Assembly (NCBI GenBank): GCA_025399215.1
Contig: MU621116.1
Location: 1-64,000, forward strand
Length of the DNA: 64,000 bases
Origin: Globomyces pollinis-pini
Taxonomy: Eukaryota; Chytridiomycota; Chytridiomycetes; Rhizophydiales; Globomycetaceae
Reading direction: 5' to 3'
Shown here: piece by piece, positions 12,909-24,263 of the stretch
Numbering within the stretch: the first letter of the stretch is position 1
Layout: every line of letters begins with the position of its first letter
Translations under genes and position numbers: made by a program
The notes under the pieces: generated by a model
What the model saw: the letters and a program-made list of their open reading frames with translations, nothing else
What the model was told of the DNA's origin: nothing
Databases searched by the model: none

Positions 12909-13227
12909 TTGTGTGGAAGAATAGAATGAGATGAAATTGGAATTTTATATGGAATTTTGCCACACTTCATCTTGATGAGCCAAAAAAACTATAAATGAAT
13001 ATCGGAATTCTATTGTAGTTGAATGATGATTGAAAAGTTTTCTTTAAAGAAATGGTTCCGTTTCTTTTCATAGTATTTCATACAAGGGTGTAATGATTCA
13101 TATCCATTTGAATTATTGGGCGGTTCAAACCGCCTCAATTTTAATTTCACGTTCATTTAATGACATCACCAAAAAAAAATTTAAAATAGTGAATTCTAAT
13201 GTAATAATTTTATTGATGAATTTAAAT
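12909..13227. promoter_or_regulatory. Transaldolase upstream region
   Basis: 319 bp upstream of transaldolase and downstream of the large minus-strand CH/IQ/DH gene. It is AT-rich; I see no further gene. Confidence 0.4.
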
Positions 13228-16200
13228 TTATTGATTTTGACTACTTCGTTTGTTGACGGAATCAAAATGTTCTTTGATTGCTGCTGAAATACATCCAAAC
13301 TTTATACTACTGATTCTTAATTTACGATTATCCATGTCGATTTCATTTCTTAACCGAATCTTACTTTCGCCATGAATGGCTGATAACAATTGAGGATACA
13401 CGGATAATCGATGAATAGGCCGTGTAAGGTACCAATGCCAATCTTGAGCTGATGGTTCTTCTACATTGGAATCACCTGATAAAGTACCAGTAACATATTT
13501 GTTGACCACTCGATTCACAAATTCTGATCGTTCAACTTCTCCACGTGATGTAAGTGTCAAGAATGATTTATCTGTTCCTGATAATGCTACTACTGCATAT
13601 GTAGTATATGGTCTTTGTAATTTTGCAGTAAAGTTGGCTAAAGGTCTACCAATAACAAATGTTTGTAATTCCTTATTCCAACTATTTTTCAATGATTCAA
13701 TAAACTCGGTGTGGATGGCTACCATTCCTTGCAGAACTGTCAGTATCCTGGTGATTTCTTCAATTTCAGTGTCCAAGCGAAACTTGTATGCTCGTTCAGA
13801 TTCATTTGGTAATTGCTGTAAGCTAGATCCTGAAAATGAAAAATTATTAGGTAATGGTATGGTCTTTCTGTCTTCATCTGAGATAGGAGGCAATAAATTA
13901 CTACGTCTACGTCTTTGTTTCATTAAAGTAGAGAGATAATCAGCCACATTAGAGAGGTTGTCTGTATAAGTTTGCTAAAGATGAACAATAATTAAAATTA
14001 CCTCTTCAAATACCAAATTATCAATTTCGGTGGTTCGTTTGGCTATTCGGCTTAAAATGGCCTCTTCTAACACCATTTTCGGATCAGGTGTATCCTCTCG
14101 TGATTGAAGGGGTCTTTCCAAACTCTCTGTAAGCCTTAATGATTCGTTCATTAGTTTAGACATTTCGGAGGCTTGTGATGCCGGCGAATACGGCCGATTT
14201 CCACCATCTCCTTCATCGGAACTTGTATCAGAGTACATATGATTGTCAGGAGTAGGTGAATTGTTAGAATCACCACCAAATGAACGGTTTTCGAACCCTG
14301 CAAAAGACCTTTCACTCAATGGCCGTTGTCGATCAATATACGAATCACGGTCATTCTGACTACTATTACTATTTGGACGTTGATAATCGGCATTCTTTTG
14401 TTGTTGATGCTGAGGAGTAGCACTCTCTTGATATTGTGAAGTTTGTGGAGCGCTGCCCTTATACGGCCCCTTGTTTTGTTCCGAATTCCTGAGATATTCA
14501 TTTGAAGAGCTTCTAATAGGTGGCTGTCCGTTGGGAAATTCATTTGAGGGTCTTCTCATTGGTGGTGAGTTGTACTGGTAATCTTTAGAAGAACGCCTGA
14601 CTGGAGGGGTTATGGTTTGATTTTCATTAGAGTAGCGATTAATTGGGGAAGAGTTGTTTTGATAAGTATTTGGCTTTCCTGGCCCAGCATTACCTTGGTA
14701 CTGATTTGGTTGTCTTTTTGAAGGCGGACTATTTTGATATTGATCTGAAGGAGGTCTATTTGATGGCGGGCTATTTTGGTATGGATCAGATACTGATCTG
14801 ATTGGTGGTGGGCTATTTTGATATTGATCAGATGTAGGTCTGTTGGACGGTGGACTGTTTTGATATGGATTAGAGAATGGTCTACCATTATTCATTGGAG
14901 GTGTATTGAATCGTTGTGGTGGAGTATCCATCCTCTGTGGTGGGGTGTTAAACCTTTGTGGTGGTCCTTCTTGATGCTGAGGTGGTGTATTGTACCGTTG
15001 TGGTGGTCCTTCTTGATGTTGTGGTGGTGTATTGTATCGTTGTGGTGGACCGTTTGGTGGTGTATTAAATCTTTGAGGTGGTGCCATATTGCTTTGAGGT
15101 GGAGTGGCCATACGTTGAGGTGGGGTTTCAGACCTTTGTGGGATATTTGGATGCTGTTGATCAGGTACATTTTCAGCAATTTCTGGTAACAGAGACAGTT
15201 TGCTAGGGCGACTGCCTGCTTTTCGAAGACCCTTAGGTGAAGATGATGCAGAATTCGTTGATGTATTACGTAACATACTCTCTCTAGAAGTAACACCCAG
15301 GTTTAATGATGCAATAGGTTTTAGGTCAATGGTAGGACCATCCCATCCCTTTGATTAGTATCAACAAAGTCACTTACAGATTTTCTTGCATGTTTTTCTA
15401 AAGCAATGATAGTTCTCAAAACGATCAATGCAGACTTTCTATGTGGGTCATTGTCTGGCCAAACAAGTAAATCAGATACTTGGAATAATAGGGATCTTTT
15501 CAAGTGAAGTGATTTACATAACTCCAAGAAAAATATAATTTTATGAATTCCATATTCTAATCCTTTGTCAAGTAATTGACATTCTACTCTTTGGTAGAGG
15601 GAGCATGCAATTCGACATAAAATATCACCAGAACGTAAAATATATAAAAGATCTTGGTTAGGCTTGAATTGTATCTTTAAAATTTTACTGATCCTAATGG
15701 AATAATTAGAAGACCTTTACGTTTACCAGATTAATACCAGTGGGGCGTATTCGGTATACATTAACATTGTATTTTGAAGTTCTATTGACCCAGGAAGAAG
15801 TGTCATTCGATTATTTGGCGATTTGGGACTCTATAATATGTTAAATGATATGAATAAATAATAGAAAGCAAGATTGATAATTAAATGAAAAAGTTTCAAC
15901 TTGAACTTACTGCTTCAACTTGGGCTAATAAAGTCAAGTATTCTTGACAAACTCTATAAGTTTCTGGGTGACTAAGTTTCCGCATAAAATCCAGTTCACT
16001 TCCAGTTGGTGCTTGATTCGCCTATAATTTAAAAAAGGTGTTTAATATACATTTGTAGGTCTTTGAGCATTTAAAATAGTATGATAAAGTACAGATATTC
16101 CAGAAATGTATTGTTCTAGATATAATACTTGTTTTTTTGGGTCGATATCATTATGGTTTGCAAACATGTAAGCTACTTTCTTTCTTGTAACATAACCTCT

Positions 16201-16527
16201 CCAAACTTTTTGTATATTAGTAGCGGCTTTTGATTGTTGTTTAAAATTCAAGAATTGTACTATATGTTGTAAACCAAAAGAAGTTAAAGTGATAGTTCCA
16301 CCGTAATTATCTTCGTGTAATGTAACATCTTGAGGGTCTAACCTAGCAGCTTGTAATAATTGAATTGAAGAAGTTCTAATTAAAGCTCTTGATAAAGGTG
16401 TAGGTAAAGGAGTTCTTAATAAACCTTTTTCATTTGCTGACCTAACGAACCTATCAAAGAAATCCATCATAGAGAAAGAAATGACATCATTATCATTTAT
16501 ATTTTTAGAATCATTTTGATTCTTCAT
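13228..16527 (-). CDS. CH/IQ/DH-domain protein, RhoGEF-like, with proline-rich linker
   Basis: About 1000 residues in several exons. In order: an N-terminal region with one IQ motif (ATNIQKVWRGYVTRKKV) for calmodulin or a myosin light chain; a calponin-homology-like domain with LRSGDILCRIA and WPDNDPHRKSAL; and about 300 disordered residues of repeats such as PPQRYNTPPQ and YQNSPPSNRP. A C-terminal DH-like domain follows (RIAKRTTEIDNLVFEE, then RPIHRLSVYPQLLSAI, the helix that contacts Rho GTPases). CH plus DH recalls fungal Cdc24, which activates Cdc42 for polarity. Here, however, the protein ends about 45 residues after the DH helix, with no PH or PB1 domain. The CH and DH calls were made from motif patterns by eye. 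Introns near 13975 and 15340 are clear; those between 15660 and 16040 are less certain. Confidence 0.65.
13985..15130 (-). repeat. Proline-rich degenerate coding repeats
   Basis: Two unit types lie in tandem inside the CH/IQ/DH gene. Units of roughly PPQR-x-x-TPP fill about 14890-15130, and units of YQNSPP-x-x-RP-x-S fill about 14500-14890. They encode a disordered linker and vary enough between units to be old. Confidence 0.6.
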
Positions 16528-16891
16528 CTTTTGTTTCTTTGGTTTTTTGTTTTAACAATTTAAAAAAGAATCGAACCTTTTTTAAGTGGCGTGAAAAACT
16601 GTTTGTGAAAGCAATTTCGTTTCAATTGACTGCATTAGGTAAAACATTACCACTGTAATTTGGTACCTTAACTCTGTATCTTACTTGTATCTTAATCATA
16701 AACTTGTATAATTAATTTGTATCTTGTGTATTTTGTGATAGTATCTTAGTAACTTGTATTATTATAGAATACTAATTATAACGCGATTATAAACTAAATA
16801 TTATCCTAAATAATATATCAATTAAATGTTTTTTTAAATAGTTTCAATGTATTTTTTATAAAGATTGTCATTTCATTGAAAAATTTCTTTA
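16528..16891. promoter_or_regulatory. Divergent intergenic region, CH/IQ/DH gene / AP-3 mu
   Basis: 364 bp between divergent starts, very AT-rich, with many short ATCTTGTAT-like and TTAGTA-like words around 16670-16760. No gene seen. Confidence 0.4.
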
Positions 16892-18391
16892 ATGATTGAT
16901 TCACTATTCATTGCAGATGATAAACATGCAAAAATTATCATTGAAAAACATTGGAAAACTCCTGCATTAGATACTAATACTATCTTAAAGTATCCTTAAT
17001 TTAATAACAAATTAGTACCGTATGGAATCAAAAATTAAAACCAATAATCAAATTAAAATCAATCACTATCTTTTTAATCAATTCAAATGGTTTATTGATC
17101 TTTGCTATCGTCACCTCAGAAAGTATTCAATTTCAATCTCATCATAGCCCCTCCATTAGGTGTCTTTTACTTTTTAGAACAACTATTGGAATTATTTCAA
17201 ATTTATTTTGGTTCGGTTAATGAATCCATTTTAAGAGATAATTTCTCAATCATCTACCAAGTATTCAATCTACCGTACTGATATCACAGTTATTGGAGGA
17301 ATGGGTCGATAGTGGAATGCCTTATATAACAGAACCAGCTTTATTAAAGCAGTTAGTACCTCCTCCCTCATTATACACTACAGTCATGAATGCTGTTTCC
17401 ATCGCTCAAAGTACACCATCTGCACCCATTTCAATGGTAACTTCATGTCCTTGGAGATCTACTGGAACTAAATACGCTCATAATGAAATATTCTTTGATA
17501 TAAATGAAGAACTTGACTGTATAATGGATCAGTATGATGGTTAAATGAACTTTAACGCAATAGATTTGGGAATTTGATTTCTGGTGGAATCTTTGGTCAA
17601 ATCGAATGCATCTCTAAATTATCAGGTAACATTATTCAAATACTTATTCCAAGGTAATTAAAATATCAATGATGAACATAAAAGGAATGCCACATTTACT
17701 ATTGACTTTGGGAAATAGAAAGTTATTACCACAAGGATCCATTGGATTTCATCATTGTGTAGAAATTGATAAATTTGATTCAAATGGTACTATATCTTTC
17801 ATACCCCCTGATGGACAATTCGTTTTATTAGATTATTCGTAAGTTATATATCATTACCAATTGGTTTTTTAGATTAGATTTAATGCCACAACAGATACCA
17901 TTGATTGTAAAACCTACACTTTCCAAAACGTTAACTGGCAGTAATGATTATTTACACCCATTTATCCTAGTCAAAATCGATGTTTCTATTACACCAAGAA
18001 TATCCCATGATAAAACGTTTGAAAGTTTGACTATTAAAGCGCATTTACCAAACGCATCATCAGTTAGTTTTTCATCAAGTTTTGGAGTCTGTTCGTTTGA
18101 TCAAATCTCTCAAGTAATGTTGTTGTTTAGTAACCTTAGACATTTATGTGGGATTTAAATGGATACAACACCAAAGAAATTACCAAACGACCTTCCGTCA
18201 CCATTACCGTTAATGGAGTCTCAAGTACTGGATCTATTTATGATTTTCATACTGACTTTCGTATTAATATGTCGAATTTAACGGGAATACGAATTGATGC
18301 TCTGTCAGTACATGCGGAATCTTATAAACCATTTAAAGGTGGTCGTTCAATGGTGAAAACAGGTCGATTCCAAACTAGATTTAGATTCTGA
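16892..18391 (+). CDS. APM3: AP-3 adaptor complex subunit mu
   Basis: The medium subunit of AP-3, which sorts cargo from Golgi/endosomes to vacuole or lysosome-related organelles. ATG 16892 starts [21 protein letters not shown], the longin-type N-terminus of mu3. The linker [18 protein letters not shown] and the signal-binding domain markers [17 protein letters not shown] and [14 protein letters not shown] match metazoan mu3 rather than mu1/mu2. Joining about eight introns, mostly 25-33 nt, gives roughly 410 residues, the family length. Its 3' end converges on the esterase gene, leaving 74 bp. Confidence 0.92.
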
Positions 18392-18465
18392 TATAAATCC
18401 TTACAACTATCCTCAAATTCTTTTATACTCATCATTATAAACTGAGATCATTACATGTGATACAT

Positions 18466-19554
18466 TTATTGTTGAAATGGATTAGGTTCTTGTACAGCAG
18501 TTTTTAATTCTGGTTCAGTGGTACCTTGAATAGCTTCACCTTGCAACATCACTTTTCCAAAGTTGTCCAACATGAGTTGAATTCCAGATCCAAATCCTAG
18601 CCCATCAAAAGCACAATGTCCACCGTTAGGAGCTCCATCCACTGTTAATTGGTTTTGATTGACACCAGCAGTTGTGAACGCTTGTTGGATTTGAGTAATT
18701 GCATCAGGAATAGTTGCTTTTAAACTAGCCAATTCGTTTTGAGTGGTTTGTACATGAATACGTGTATTTGCATTCACTGCATTGGCAGGAATATCTTGTG
18801 CAGCTTTTAAACCACCACAGAGTAAAAACATTCCTGATGGAAATTGATTACCAAATAATGGAAGCATTGCTGAAGTTAATGTTAATGATCCACCAGAGAC
18901 ACCTGTAAAGAACACTTTGGATGCATCAAATTTCATTCGTTTTGGTAATTCATTGGTAATGAGATCAGCAATTAATTTTGCATGTGCTGGACCATCAGGA
19001 CGATCATTTCCATTGCCTCCCCATTTCATTGCTGCATTTGGGGCTAATACAGAAACTCCAATAAGATTATTTTCAGCTTTTGCGTTTGGAAATGCAAAAA
19101 ATGATTGACCTCCATCACCATGAAGTAATACGTTAATTCCTTCATTTCCAGTTGCTTGAAGTGGCATTGCTATTCGAAATTGTAATTGAGTATTAACACC
19201 CGCACTTGGTGCAACAATATCTTCTAGGATTTTGACATTTCCAGCCCTTTGCTCAGCAGCTGCAATGCCTTTTCCCGGTTGACGTAAAGCATTTACATTC
19301 TGTTTTCCAACTCCTTTTCCTTTACCGCCTTTACCACCTTTACCACCTTTACCGGCTTTACCAGCTTTCTTTCCCTTTGCTCTGCCTTTACCTCCCTTCC
19401 CAGCCTTACCAACTTGACCTTTCCCCACTCCGGCTTTACCGTTTTGTCGAGCTTTTCCCTTTGCAACACGATTTTGTCGCTTATCAAGTGCAGCAGAGGG
19501 TATAACAAATGCAGATACAAGAGACACTAAATAAATAACAATACAAAATTTCAT
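18466..19554 (-). CDS. Secreted alpha/beta-hydrolase with Lys/Gly-rich N-terminal region
   Basis: 362 residues, intronless. A signal peptide (MKFCIVIYLVSLVSA) is followed by a dibasic LDKR, a likely Kex2-type site. About 75 residues dominated by Lys and Gly come next (KAGKGGKG units), then an esterase domain. The domain has the oxyanion-loop motif LLHGDGGQSFF, the nucleophile elbow GVSGGS, and a late GGHCAFDG supplying the catalytic His. It resembles the secreted fungal esterase group often annotated as poly(3-hydroxybutyrate) depolymerase-like or cyclin-like F-box; substrate unknown. The cationic segment could bind an acidic surface or polymer, or be removed as a propeptide. That part is inference. 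Confidence 0.78.
   Translation of the reverse strand: MKFCIVIYLVSLVSAFVIPSAALDKRQNRVAKGKARQNGKAGVGKGQVGKAGKGGKGRAKGKKAGKAGKGGKGGKGGKGKGVGKQNVNALRQPGKGIAAAEQRAGNVKILEDIVAPSAGVNTQLQFRIAMPLQATGNEGINVLLHGDGGQSFFAFPNAKAENNLIGVSVLAPNAAMKWGGNGNDRPDGPAHAKLIADLITNELPKRMKFDASKVFFTGVSGGSLTLTSAMLPLFGNQFPSGMFLLCGGLKAAQDIPANAVNANTRIHVQTTQNELASLKATIPDAITQIQQAFTTAGVNQNQLTVDGAPNGGHCAFDGLGFGSGIQLMLDNFGKVMLQGEAIQGTTEPELKTAVQEPNPFQQ
19300..19500 (-). repeat. Lys/Gly coding repeat in the esterase
   Basis: Tandem GGTAAAGGTGGTAAAG-like units on the minus strand encode GKGG/KAGK repeats just after the signal peptide. The purest part is about 19315-19360. Confidence 0.65.
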
Positions 19555-20555
19555 TAACGAAAAACTGTAATGAATCGTTCATTATAAAGTACTTGGAATG
19601 TTCAAGCCCAACAATTCGTCATGTAGTAGCCAAGGACCCCCTTCAGCTTCACCTTAAACCCGACTTTTCCGATTCGTCTACCAATAGTCCATCATTCAAT
19701 CACTGAGATAAAAAAGACTCTATTCCATTTGAGTATCTGGTTTGTAGTTTAAGGATTATTGTACAACTGCAAACTGGCTTGTGACTGTTGGAGTAGGCTT
19801 TCAACATGTGATTTCAAACTGTGAGGTACTGTAAACTAAAGCACTTTAAATGAAGATAGTAATTTTATATACAACAACTACCACCATCCCCTTAGTGAAC
19901 ATGATCTTTATAAGGGGTGTACATTAGCAATTTAACGCGAAATTTGTCCATTACAACTCTGATCAAGATGGCTAATACTACCATGTATCTATAAATTATT
20001 GGTATTACTATGTATTACTATCTACTTCATACTTACAAAAATTAAACACTAAGTACTTCCAATTACAAGGGATCTGGCCCAACTCCCAATTTCCAACAGC
20101 CAATTGGCTCCTCTAACCAAATGAAACAATCATAAACAGTCTCACCGTGCCAATAAAAATCATTAGTAAATTTTAAAGTTTCAAATCTTGAATTTTAGGA
20201 TATTCTAAGGAATGGATCCAATTTGAATTTCATGGACATTTTAGTTTAATATCACAACATTTTAATTTCATGCTGAGTTCGTTTTAATGCAACACCACAA
20301 CACCAAAACATCATAATTTTATAGGTTCTTTTAAGATTCATTTGAATTACAAACAATTAGGTACTTTTGATTCAATTTTATTCAACAAGACTTGAGAAAA
20401 AACTTATCAATCCTATCTCTGATAAGATCAATTGTACTTCCATGTGAATCACATCTCTACCATAAAATCAATGTGAGTCAAAATTATGTATGAAAAAACT
20501 TTGAATATTTAAATACATTTGGAATGAATATTAAAGATCCATTGAAAATAAACAA
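19555..20555. other. Intergenic, no gene recognised
   Basis: About 1 kb between the divergent esterase and stress-protein starts. AT-rich, no long frame on either strand, no tRNA-like fold noticed. It must hold both promoters. Confidence 0.4.
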
Positions 20556-21020
20556 ATGACTAAATCAAGTGAAAGAAAAGTGATGATTGCAGTGGATGGT
20601 AGTGAATATAGTACAAATGCTATTGAGTGGTTTAAAAATCAAGATTTTCAAGAAGGTGATGAAATTATCCTAGTTCATGTTCGACCTAGTCGAGTGATGC
20701 CATCGGTTCGATTCCCTCAAACAGATCAAAAAGATTCTTGGACTTTACGTGAAGAACAAGAAGTACTTCATTCAAAAACTATATTGGAAGAAGCTACTCG
20801 TACATTTAGTGATTCCACAAAAGTATCTCAAACAATATTAGTTGGAGATCCAAGGGAAGAATTAGAATTATTGATCAAAAAGTTGTCTCCAACGGTAGTC
20901 ATTATGGGATCAACTGGTAAAACTGGTCTAAAGAGGATGATTGGTTCCGTTACTGACTACATTATCCATCATTCTGCTTGTCCTGTATTGGTTTATCGTA
21001 AACCTCAACCCCATGCTTAG
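20556..21020 (+). CDS. Universal stress protein (UspA domain)
   Basis: A single-domain, 154-residue intronless protein. It begins with the strand KVMIAVDGSEYSTNA and ends with the nucleotide-binding signature MGSTGKTGLKRMIGSVTDY. That is close to the ATP-binding G-x2-G-x9-G-S pattern of this family but one residue shorter between the glycines, so ATP binding is likely, not certain. The C-terminal strand SACPVLVYR is typical. Such proteins are cytosolic and linked to stress or energy sensing. Confidence 0.92.
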   Translation: MTKSSERKVMIAVDGSEYSTNAIEWFKNQDFQEGDEIILVHVRPSRVMPSVRFPQTDQKDSWTLREEQEVLHSKTILEEATRTFSDSTKVSQTILVGDPREELELLIKKLSPTVVIMGSTGKTGLKRMIGSVTDYIIHHSACPVLVYRKPQPHA

Positions 21021-21093
21021 TTTTGATTGAAAATAAAGCCCACTTTTGTTTGAAAATTGTTGAACTTTTACCAATTCAAATTCATCTTATCTA

Positions 21094-22422
21094 ATGAGTC
21101 CTCAAGAAAATTGGAGTAAACGTGGATTGAAAGTCTAACTTTACTAGGTTCAAATAAAAAGTTGATTGTTTATCATACAGTATTGGTTTATGAAACTTAC
21201 ATTTAGAATTGGTCCACCTATGGACGCAATTTCCAAGTCAAAGTAACCAATAGGTTTAACTTAGGATAGGATTTACCAATTAACTACATCTCAGATGTGA
21301 ATTACGCATTTCTTGATTTAAAACAGAATTCCATGGGATTTTATGTCCCTACAATTACAGATGCTTGGTCGGATATTGAAAAGAGATACACAAATGAGAG
21401 TGACTGTGTCCCCCCAGTGGATACATATCAAGAAGAACACCCATACTTTGGCAACTTTAGACAATTTGCAAATCTAAGGGCTTTAGGATACAAATTTAAC
21501 CTGGGATTATCTATTGGAGGTTGGACATTTTCAAAGAATTTTTCTGGTTAGCCATTTCAATTTAATGATTAGTTGCGGTTTCTACCGAACCAGCACGAGC
21601 AGCTTTTGTGAATGAATGTATCACTCTTTTAAACAAATTTCCAGGATTATTTAATCGAATTGATTTGGATTGGGAACATATTTCACCAAATAATCAACAA
21701 TACGGAAATGAAGGAAATGTTACCCATCCTGATGACGGTTTCAATACCCGGCTACTAAACTATTAGGAGTTCATTTTGGACTATTTCTTCAACTATTAAG
21801 ACGTAAGTTGGATGAATCAGGATTAGGACATGTCACAATCACTGCATGTGCTACTGGTGATCCATCAAAAATATCAGCCCTTCCTTTGTCCATCATGTCA
21901 TCAGTGCTAGAAAGTATCAACATAATGACTTATGACTTTTCTTCTTCTTCATTTGGTCCATGTTTATCAGGACATCAAAGTAATTTGTGGTCCACACCAT
22001 ATTCACCACTTTCTATTGACAACGCAGTGAAAGGCTACTTGGCAGCAGGTGTGCCAAGTCACAAAATTGTCATTGGTGCTGTTTTGTATTCGAGAGGATT
22101 TGCAAATACTGATGGATTAGGATGTCCATCATCTGGAACAGTCTCTGAACAATCTTGGGAGGCAGGTGTTTGCGATTACAAGTCGCTTCCTCGACCAGGA
22201 GCTGTTGAATACTATGATGAAAAAGCCTGTGCTTCTTATTCATACAACAGTACGTTACGAATTTTAAATTCCTATGATACTCCAGAGAGTATTGATGCGA
22301 AATGTAGATATGTGCATCAACATAATCTAAAAGGTGTGATTGTATGGGAATCCTCTGGTGATTATGAGATTAATCATCCTAGATCTGTCATAAGGGCACT
22401 CTATGATGGCTTGAACAAATAA
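21094..22422 (+). CDS. GH18 chitinase-like protein without signal peptide
   Basis: About 385 residues from five exons; the introns are 26-32 nt. The start MSPQENWSSNKKLIVYHTNW lacks a signal peptide, although a missed upstream exon cannot be excluded. GH18 features are YHTNWSTYGRNF, YAFLD, LSIGGWTFS (the SxGG motif) and the catalytic strand LFNRIDLDWE. The canonical catalytic motif is DGxDxDxE: here the acid/base Glu and the two inner Asp are kept, but the first Asp-Gly reads Asn-Arg. Later strands (INIMTYDF, IGAVLYSRGF, VIVWESSGD) complete the barrel. It could remodel the cell's own chitin from inside or be exported unconventionally. Activity is plausible, not certain. Confidence 0.85.
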
Positions 22423-22921
22423 ATGATATTTTTACAATTCTATATACGAAGTCGTCTTTTGAAAATGTCCATCGTTAAACCGTGATGGCATTAGTTGATG
22501 TCATTATTTCCAGATTACTACATACTACACGTACTATCGAGATAATATTTGAATAAGTCTGTGTGTGCACCAGATCAACATTATCAGAGAACATACTATT
22601 ATAAATACAAAGGATAATCTTGATATTTCATGGTAATACAGGTAAATAAAACCCATTCAAATTAAAAATTTGGGAATTGGGGATTGTGAATTGTTGACGT
22701 AAAAAAGGGCTTTGTTGTTACTTGTGGCATCATCACGCTTTGTGTGACGAAATTGACATTTGAAATAAATAACTTTGAAACAGAATTGCAAGCAACAAAA
22801 TACCTTATTGAAGTGCATGCGATTACATCGAATACCCGGGAAATTGAAATCACATATAATTGTTTTTCAAGGTCGTTATTCTAGTGTTCTCAATGAATAT
22901 GTAGCATTTTCATTATTAAAA
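22423..22921. other. Intergenic plus probable unplaced first exon(s)
   Basis: 499 bp after the chitinase. The membrane-protein gene that follows needs an upstream start. A stop-free stretch at about 22690-22870 could supply it, for example ATG 22630 joined to 22707 and then a donor at the GTG after Ile-Glu near 22815. The joins are not secure, so I leave it unplaced. Confidence 0.35.
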
Positions 22922-24105
22922 AACTAATTATAGGTGTCCAATGAAAAATATGATTCAATTGTTAATGATTTAAATGCCATTGTCCAAAAGTTCAAGTATC
23001 CGTGGTTTATTCGGAATTTCTCATTTGTATTGATGACAGTTGTTTTTGGTGGAATTGCTCTTACTGTGTTGGCATGGCATATAAATTATGGCTTCTTTTT
23101 GATGGTATAAACAGCTGAATGACAATCTAATTCATTGTTAGTATCCGGCATGGATTTTGGTTGAGTTCATTGAAGAACAATTCTTTAAGAACATTCGGAA
23201 CAAGGTATTAGGTTTCCAATTCATAAAGTTTAGATTAAAAGGGCCGGAGAAAACTACAGTGCTGAATTAACAAGTCAGTATGCAGATACTGATTTAAGTT
23301 TTTCATTCACTGAACAAAAAGTCCTTGATACATTCGTAACTCAATCCTGTCTGACTTTCATAAGTTTTTAGAGTTCATAGTGCCCGGTGACGATGTGATA
23401 TTTACTGGTGACTTGGAACAAGAAGAGTTGGAATACTTACCAGCCTACGAGGAACCTCCTGTTTATACAGACACTGCAACAGAAAGAGATGTGGGTGCCG
23501 TCGAGCAGCAGGATAACACAGAGGAAGGGACAAGCGTCACTATAACCGCCGATACGATGGTTCACTCGCCAACCATCAATCCAGATCACCTTACTCTTAA
23601 TATACCAGATGTGGACAACATTCCTACAGAACCCGCACCATCTTATGAAGTGATTATGTCGTCAGTACTGGAACCAGCGGTCCCCGAAATTGAATATCAG
23701 ACGATTGAAATGGTTGTAGCCCCAACAACTGCCAATATAATATCAGAATCTTCGAATGAAGTATCGTCAGCTTCCAATGTAGTATCAGAATCTTCAAACA
23801 CAGTATTGGACTCCTCGAATGTAGTAGTATCGGAACCTTCGAATGTAGTATTAGAAACTTCGAACGTGGTATCAGAAATTGCCCAGTCTGTAGATGAACA
23901 CATTAATGTAACACAAGGGCAACTACAAGAGAATCAAACAAATGAAGTTAGCATTCCTATTGAAGCAGACTTTGAAGCCAGCAATTTGAATCCGTCAGAA
24001 AGTATCATTAATGCAGTTCCTGAATCGGATCTATCGGATCGAAATCATTCAGTAGAGGACAGCTCATTACGCGTTGAATCAGATGCAGATAGGAATGTAA
24101 GATAA
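22922..24105 (+). CDS. Unknown membrane protein with acidic Ser-rich tail (5' exon unresolved)
   Basis: I do not recognise this protein. Exon 22922-23104 encodes a short amphipathic helix and then one or two hydrophobic segments (WFIRNFSFVLMTVVFGG, ALTVLAW). After a 37-nt intron comes YPAWILVEFIEEQFF. Two more small introns lead to a 240-residue acidic, disordered tail from about 23380, with PPVY and PSYEV motifs and a run of SSNVV-E units. The tail ends at TAA 24105. A small membrane anchor with a long acidic cytoplasmic tail and PPxY-like motifs would suit an adaptor for a WW-domain ubiquitin ligase. That is inference. Confidence 0.55.
23746..23885 (+). repeat. SSNVV-E coding repeats
   Basis: Five to six imperfect 18-24 bp units encode serine-asparagine-valine words (SSNEV, SASNVV, SSNTV, SSNVV, PSNVV, TSNVV) in the acidic tail of the membrane protein. 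Confidence 0.6.
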
Positions 24106-24263
24106 ACAGTAGTTAGTCTGAAGAGTAATAGATATTATTTAGAATAAAGAATAGAAAACCATAAACTATTGCAACTCCTTATAGATTTACTATAATCCCA
24201 ACTATTGGGTAAGTTTTTGTTTACACGCCACTTTCTCAACTTTCATCAACGTTAAACATATTC

